Shown here one piece after another: positions 58,382-64,000 of a stretch of DNA of 64,000 nt. How positions within the stretch are numbered: the first letter of the stretch is position 1; each line of letters starts with the position of its first letter. Source of the DNA: Eretmocerus hayati (taxonomy: Eukaryota; Arthropoda; Insecta; Hymenoptera; Aphelinidae); assembly GCA_029851415.1 (NCBI GenBank), contig CM056743.1, positions 15,926,727-15,990,726 of the forward strand, in the 5' to 3' direction. The notes beneath the pieces were generated by a model. The model did not search any database and was not told the origin of the DNA. It saw nothing but the letters and a program-made list of their open reading frames with translations. Position numbers and translations under genes: made by a program.

Positions 58382-61300
58382 TTAGCTCGCATTGGTCTTT
58401 ACTACGGCTGACACAATGCTATTGATAGCAGCGCACAAATCAAATACGGCACTGGTCACATTTTCACAAAGAGTAGTATAAATTTTCTCTTGGTTCGCAG
58501 CATTTTGGGCGTTCTCCCGCATTTGCCGCAACATAGCCTTTAAAACTGCAGCAATATCTGCCAAGGCATCGTTACTTTGCTCCGCAATGCCGATCGTCCT
58601 ATTGGACATTTCTGGAAATTATCAAAATGTTTCAATTACAAAATTTTACCGAAAATGGTAATCGATTGTCAGAACTATATGATAATTCTCAATCAATTTC
58701 CCACTCGCGGTTGCATCAATAGAATATTTTCAGCTTCTTGGAATGTGCAATGGTAGAAACATCTCACGTCTCACATTACATAGAAAGACTTCATTTTTGA
58801 ACCGATAGAGTATCAGTCTACTGTAACCGAGGGATTCACTAGGGTCAGGGAAGTTAGGGTTTAGGTCCGGTTTAAGATTTTAAAGACAGCATTTCATTAA
58901 TAGGAATAGATATATTGAAACCATATTTACAAATAGTCATGAATGATAAATAGTCAAAAAGGAATCTGATATTCATTACGAACGTGTGTATTACAAATTC
59001 GGTCTAGCCCAATGAACGGTGGATACATGGTATATGCTGATACGGATTTCTATGGAGCCACGGAGGAGCTCCCCCCGAGCCAAACGCGGGGGCATAGCCG
59101 GTGTGTGGGGTTCGACTCCTGAAGCTCCCAGGAAGCCTACAAGGGTGTATGATTCTACTGCCACGGAGGAGCTCCCTCCGGGCTAAAAGTGTGTGTCCGA
59201 GTGACGGTGTCGCGGACTAGTGCGACTCTTGGCGCTCCCAAGGTGTCGTCTACTGGATGTTCTCATCTGTCTCTAGAGCTCCTATGAACAGAGAGGAGTT
59301 GCCAGCTGCAAGACTCTAGAGCCATTGCTTGAACCAGAGCTCCTGGTTCCAAGAGAGGCGCATGAGTCCGCTGCTCGGTGCAGACTGATTTGTTCGAAGC
59401 GGTCGTCGGGTGGATATCAATGCTGGCGGGTGCTTCGCTTGCGAACGGTGTATTGGAGACAGCCATCTGGCGGCGGAAGGTCGAATTATGCTGTCTGCTC
59501 GATGAATTGCGCGGGTACCGGAGCTATACTGGTATCATAGCGAAGGGGCCCGTCGCAATACAACTAATAGCAAAAGGGAATATCTCGTTCAATCCCTGAG
59601 GTATGATGGCTAAAACTTGATCAAGTAAATGTGTTGCTCTTGATTGAGTTGTTAATACGATAGATTTGCATGAATATTTCATAGAGGAGTGGTTTCATAA
59701 AGTGTATTGAGATACAAAGTCTGATCAAACAAGTACTGCATAATATATACTGTCACAAAGCTATGATACTTGCTGGGTATTCGACGAAAAAAAATACAAT
59801 CAGAATTATGATGAAAATGAGAGCAATTGATCACGAGGCGAAGTCGAGCTATAAGGGCCAGAGTGCATGAAGATACCTCTGAAGAAGCGTTGATTGATTG
59901 CCAATGCCACAAAGTGAAGGAACAGTTATCGGTTATCTTACAGAATAAAAGTACTCTTGTTCGAATCGTTTGGAAAATTGATGGAAAATCCTAACAGTCC
60001 GAAACGAAAGTTCAGTAACTGATACAGTCACAAAGCAAAAATTGAGTATTTTGTTATTAAACTATCAAAATGTACTTCAGCCAAGATCATTTCAGAAAAG
60101 GAGGCAATAAATATTTCTAACATGTGATCTTCATTTGAAATAAATGAATTATAGATCCAACAAAGCGTATAATCAATGCAGTTACACAGCAAAAAACAAT
60201 TTCTTTGTCATTCAACGAGGAGGAAATACTCTTGGGAAATTCACCTTTAGAATAACGGCGATAAATATTTCTGTGATGCAGTCTCGTTTGAAACAAATGG
60301 GTAATAGATTCAAGCAAGTCTGTAATTACTGTTGTCCCACAGTGAAAAGCCAGTGTTTGTTCATTTGTCGAAGAAGAAATCATTTCAGTAAATCAATTTT
60401 GGCAATGAACTCAATCAATATTTGTGAGTCAATCATAAGGAATAAAAATTCAAAAAATAGAGAAACAGTTGTGAGTCGAGGCTACATTCGAAAAGAAAAG
60501 TTAGATGAAAAGAATGTATGTTGACAGTGTAGCTTTGAAAAGTCTAAAGTTTCAGGGTTATTGACAAGATGGGTTCAATAAAAAAAAAAAAAAAAAGACA
60601 AGATGGGTGAAAAAATTAAAACACATTCAAAAAAATTCGAATACAAGGGGTGAGCTAAGGTTATTAACACTGAAAACTGTTTGACATAGACACTTACCCT
60701 CTTCTGCGTTTTGCAGTGCTCGGTACACTGATGAGCGGAAAAGATTCTGAGACGTAGAGGGAGTTTTATCTCCTTGTTGAAGTCAGTAGTCGAATCTGAA
60801 ATAATAATAAAAAAAATAGAATCTCTACAAGAAACACTCACTTGAGCAATTAAATATAGAAATTTACTTACCACTCAATTCTCCTCTCTCATCATCAGTG
60901 GTCTCTCCATCTTCTTCCCCCACTTCTTCACTTTCATCACCCGATGAGTCACTCTCGCTACCAGATTCTCTTACCCCTGGGGCATTTTCTTCAACGTCTT
61001 CTTTTTCAAGCAACTCTATCAATTGTTGCTGTTTCGCCGAAGGACGTTTCAATTTTTTCAACCTGGTTCTTGAATCAGCCCAGAACTGGAAAAATTCATA
61101 ATATGTGATAATCATTCCAGAGATAAGTTACGTACGAGGGTTTCGAGAGAAATACTTTTACCTTATTAACTTGGTCCAAAGTCTTCTCCAAATTGAGCGT
61201 TTTTTCAAGCTTGTTCATAAGAACGTCCCAATGCCGATTCTCGATTTTCTTAGTTAGATTTTTCCCACTCTTCCGCTTCCCACGAGCTAGATCAGGGTTG

Positions 61301-61612
61301 TCCAACATGTAATCGTATACTATATCCAACTGCTCCGTTGTGAAAGCAGGTGTCACTTTCCTAGATTGAAAATTAGAAAGAATGTTAAATTGAAATTTGG
61401 GATAATTGAAAATTTTTTTTAAATCTTGTAAATTCGTGGATATGTTGTAAATTCTTAAAAATTTTGTGAATTCGTCAAAAATTTTGTAAATTTTAGAAAA
61501 TCTTGTAATTTTGGAAGAATTTATTGAATTAGGAAAATTCTACCCCCCCACGAAATTGAAAATGTTTTACTTACTCTTTAGGTTGCCCTTTCTTGGTGGT
61601 TGTAGGTGCCAT
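58382..61612 (-). CDS. Myb/SANT-like DNA-binding protein with acidic linker, four coding exons, 226 aa
   Basis: The coding exons are 61612-61575, 61360-61162, 61085-60872 and 58611-58382 (38 + 199 + 214 + 230 nt = 227 codons), all with GT-AG borders and compatible phases. The start is MAPTTTKKGQPK. Residues about 18-93 form a Myb/SANT-type trihelix: FTTEQLDIVYDYML, W57 (NRHWDVLMNKL), W81 (FWADSRTRLKKLKR). An acidic serine-rich linker follows (about 106-148, with SESDSSGDESEEVGEEDG). The C-terminal 75 residues look helical and may mediate dimerisation. It is a probable nuclear regulator. The last intron (2.26 kb) holds a possible cassette exon at 60698-60795, a GC-rich repeat island and a tiny retro-insertion. 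Confidence 0.75.
59040..59600. repeat. GC-rich island inside the intron
   Basis: The composition differs sharply from the AT-rich intron around it. It contains the tRNA-like duplication and, at 59378-59599 on the plus strand, an unrecognised open frame (FEAVVGWISMLAGASLANGV). It is probably a retroposed or inserted repeat; the family is unknown. Confidence 0.35.
59054..59128 (+). repeat. tRNA-like 75-nt segment, probable SINE head
   Basis: GGAGC at the 5' end pairs with GCTCC at the 3' end, a CCCCC/GGGGG stem forms in the middle, and GGTTCGACTCC resembles a B box. The D-arm and T-stem pairings are poor. A diverged second copy (CCACGGAGGAGCTCCC onwards) follows at about 59160-59245, so this looks like a dimeric SINE rather than a tRNA gene. 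Confidence 0.3.
60563..60608 (+). mobile_element. Extremely 5'-truncated retro-insertion (poly(A) only) with 12-bp target duplication
   Basis: GACAAGATGGGT occurs at 60563-60574 and 60597-60608. Between the copies lie only TC, AATAAA and a run of A. This is what target-primed reverse transcription leaves if it aborts after copying the tail and polyadenylation signal. A tandem slip is less likely, because the spacer is a pure A tail. Confidence 0.55.
60698..60795 (-). other. Possible cassette exon of the 58382-61612 gene, 98 nt
   Basis: The acceptor TATTATTTCAG and donor AGG|GTAAGT are strong, and the segment is open in the incoming frame (DSTTDFNKEIKLPLRLRIFS). Its length is not a multiple of three. 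Inclusion changes the C-terminus: 33 residues from this exon and 23 more from the last exon out of frame, giving 206 aa instead of 226. Skipping it keeps the helical tail. Confidence 0.45.
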
Positions 61613-64000
61613 ATTATGACAGGATTGATTTTACTCCTTTCCCAGAAATTCCGAGACTCAAACCACTAACGCGGTCGTTTTGATTGGCGAGGAAAGAGTG
61701 TTCGAGGTTAACCGGCACCTTTTCGATTTCAATTTGGTTTGGTAGAAAAAAAAGACAGTAGCGTCTGAATTTGGCAACACTGCCTCACTGTCTAATACTT
61801 TGAAATGCGGACGCATCGCCAAGCTAAATTCAGGATGTGAAAAACTGTAAAATAAAATTATAATGGAGTTACATTCAAGATAATTCCAACAGCTGTCTTC
61901 CATGTACCATGTTGAATTCGATGATGCACATTGACATTTACTGGAAATTTCAAGAACTTTTCTAATTCATTTAGTTCCATTCCACCTATTTTTATAGGTG
62001 AGCATTATGCTTCATCAAAAAAAAATTATTGGTTCTTTAAAACTGAGTAGAACATCGCATACCTCCAAAAAGTTCCTATGCTTGAAGCAGTATCTTGCTC
62101 GAGACCAGTTATATAGGGATCACAGATGTTTTCCATAACTTGACATCTTATCTATGAGATAATGTGGCTTATAAGGAGGAGGGCTGTGTAGATCTGCTTC
62201 TTGGTTCAACTCCTGCTCCACACAGAAGAATTTTCTACATTATCAGATACTTTTTCATACACAAGGCGCTCCTGATAATGTCGAAGAATACTCATGCTTT
62301 TAAATTTCAACACTCCTAGATATTGAGAACAAAAAGAATGGGAATTGGGAAGCTTGAACTTGATCATTAAAAAAGTTGTTGAACTCTCATAAAATCGTTT
62401 GCCAGTATTAGTTCAAATGTGTACCTTGTATTGCCGCTGCCTTCGAAAAATATTCTCTTTTTGTTCAAGGAGGCCATTCAATCATATCTGAAGTAAAAAT
62501 CATTGCTGGATTCTGGTTTTGTCTTGTGAGTTGGATGATCCATACTCATAATGCGCAATCAAAGCTTTGTTCTCGCCATACCAAATGTTCTGAATGTCAG
62601 CCACCCAATTTTCGATTCTCACAAGTTCTTCCTGGATATCGCTGTGTTGATGCTTCTATTGCAAAAAAACAATCCTTTCCCAACGACTAATCGACCTGGT
62701 CATTAGACTAAATTTCTTTTGCTGCTTTCACCTATAAAACAGTTTAAGTCAATTATGGAGTTGATCATCATCATCATTCGTTTTCTGGTAGGAGAAAGAT
62801 CTTATTTGATGATGATGAAGTGAATAAAATGCTCATTGATCATTGATATCCTCAAGATGAAATGAAAGTGGATACAGTATCCACACAAACAGTATCGGTG
62901 TAAGATAAGTCCTTTAGAATAAGAATATTATCTTCAAAGCATCATCTTCTACTGATTCAAACATCGATTATGAAGTGAGGGAAATTGTCGAAAAATTCAC
63001 TCACCTCAGTAATTGTGCAAGATGACTTTATACTCAATGTGAATCGTGGACCAAGTTGAATTACGTCTTCCTATATCATCTGCTGCACTAAAATTATATC
63101 TGTGTTGTGATCCAATCAACATCTCCATTTCCACAAATCAACGGTCCTTAATCAATTTGGAAAATGCCGTACAGAACTGAGAACATTTCAAACAGAGTAC
63201 TCCGTAAGTGATGCCTCATCACTAAAGGACAATTCAATCATGATCCGCTAATAAATCATCTGAATTCTCACAACTGTTTGAGGCCTATGCTTTGTGAAGA
63301 ACTACTGCTCAATTGATAATTCGGAGGCTTGGGAATTTCTCATCTTTTCCTGCACTTCTAGATCAACGGCTTTGAGATTCGCCTCACTACTTTTCTTTAT
63401 AACTTCAAACCGTAAAACTTTGTTACCCAACTCCTAATAAAACACCACTCATTGTCCAATAATCTGGAGGCACCAAGATACGATATATTCTAGTTTGAGA
63501 CATTAGTAGTCGAATGGCTGCCACTAACATTGTCTATCTGGAAATATTTCGAGCCTCCTTCAATGCATTTGATTGGATTTTAATCCCAACAACATTCAAA
63601 AGTTGACAGCACAATGAGTCGCAACATTGATACACATGGAAGATGAAAGTATGAGTAATGACCCTCGGCTACTTCCAGATCCACCTTGGAGACTATGCCA
63701 AGTCCAATTGTTCATCATCACATCTGTAAAAGTTGATTTTACTGATATCGTACGACAAGACCTCAACATTGAGAGACATGTTCTCTGAATTTTAGTACCC
63801 CTTGTCTTATAAAACAAAACCACCAGGGGTATCATTTGGTCATGATGAATAACAATATAATATTCCAGGATGAATTGTAAAAGTATTACCTGATAGACAT
63901 TTGAAGTGTCCAAAAGTTTTTGCGATAAGTTATTCTGAGAGCTGACTAGCTCAGATGGCTCAGGCCAGCTGCAGATCTGTATGGGTCATGTGTGCTGTGA
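61613..64000. other. Upstream region of the Myb/SANT gene and unassigned DNA
   Basis: The first few hundred bases are likely promoter and leader of the minus-strand gene starting at 61612. Beyond that I see AT-rich DNA with short open frames (for example minus-strand 63596-63913) that have no recognisable motif or splice support. Confidence 0.45.

Noticed and set aside
59054..59128. Functional tRNA gene
   Set aside because: Acceptor pairing reaches only about five pairs, and the D-arm and T-stem are poor. A SINE head is more likely.

Overview
The window is AT-rich eukaryotic DNA with spliceosomal introns, a complete non-LTR retrotransposon, a spliced Tc1/mariner-type transposase gene, a MADF-type gene, two Myb/SANT-type genes and heme-peroxidase exons. 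This mix points to an arthropod, most likely an insect; the species cannot be told from the sequence. Real coding sequence is sparse. Most of the structure comes from transposable elements, and an unusual share of it is palindromic (foldback) DNA.

Layout. 862-5769 is a complete foldback element whose terminal inverted repeats carry a satellite-like array of about 143-bp units, flanked by a 9-bp target duplication. 5.8-24.7 kb has no gene I can name: it holds a 425-bp palindromic MITE (8535-8959), several open, splice-bounded but unrecognised exons, microsatellites and a small palindrome. 24713-45442 is bounded by two inverted arms of about 3.2 kb. Each arm carries the same decayed heme-peroxidase exons and a tRNA-like SINE fragment. 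The left arm is interrupted by a 4.4-kb non-LTR retrotransposon (25737-30121), and the right arm keeps the empty site. The spacer between the arms (32.4-42.2 kb) holds a two-exon MADF gene (34732-35651, minus), a diverged tandem triplication, a 1.07-kb hairpin element and a two-exon transposase gene (39267-40868, plus) with an intact DDE triad. 50.8-54.5 kb is a composite inverted-repeat element built of modules ending in GGCGCGCC, with a TTAA-flanked MITE nested inside and an 8-bp-TSD hairpin MITE at its right end. 55.7-56.4 kb is another palindrome. 56393-61612 carries two adjacent minus-strand Myb/SANT-type genes with clear exon-intron structure. 61.6-64 kb shows nothing I can support.

How it fits together. 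The retrotransposon encodes an ORF1 nucleic-acid-binding protein and an endonuclease/reverse transcriptase. Its ORF2 has no AUG upstream of the endonuclease and begins in the -1 frame exactly at an A_AAA_AAC heptamer next to the ORF1 stop. Nested insertions give a relative order: the peroxidase gene decayed first, then it was duplicated in inverse orientation, then the retrotransposon entered one arm. The transposase and the small DNA-binding-domain genes are the likely host or domesticated genes; the hairpin elements look non-autonomous.
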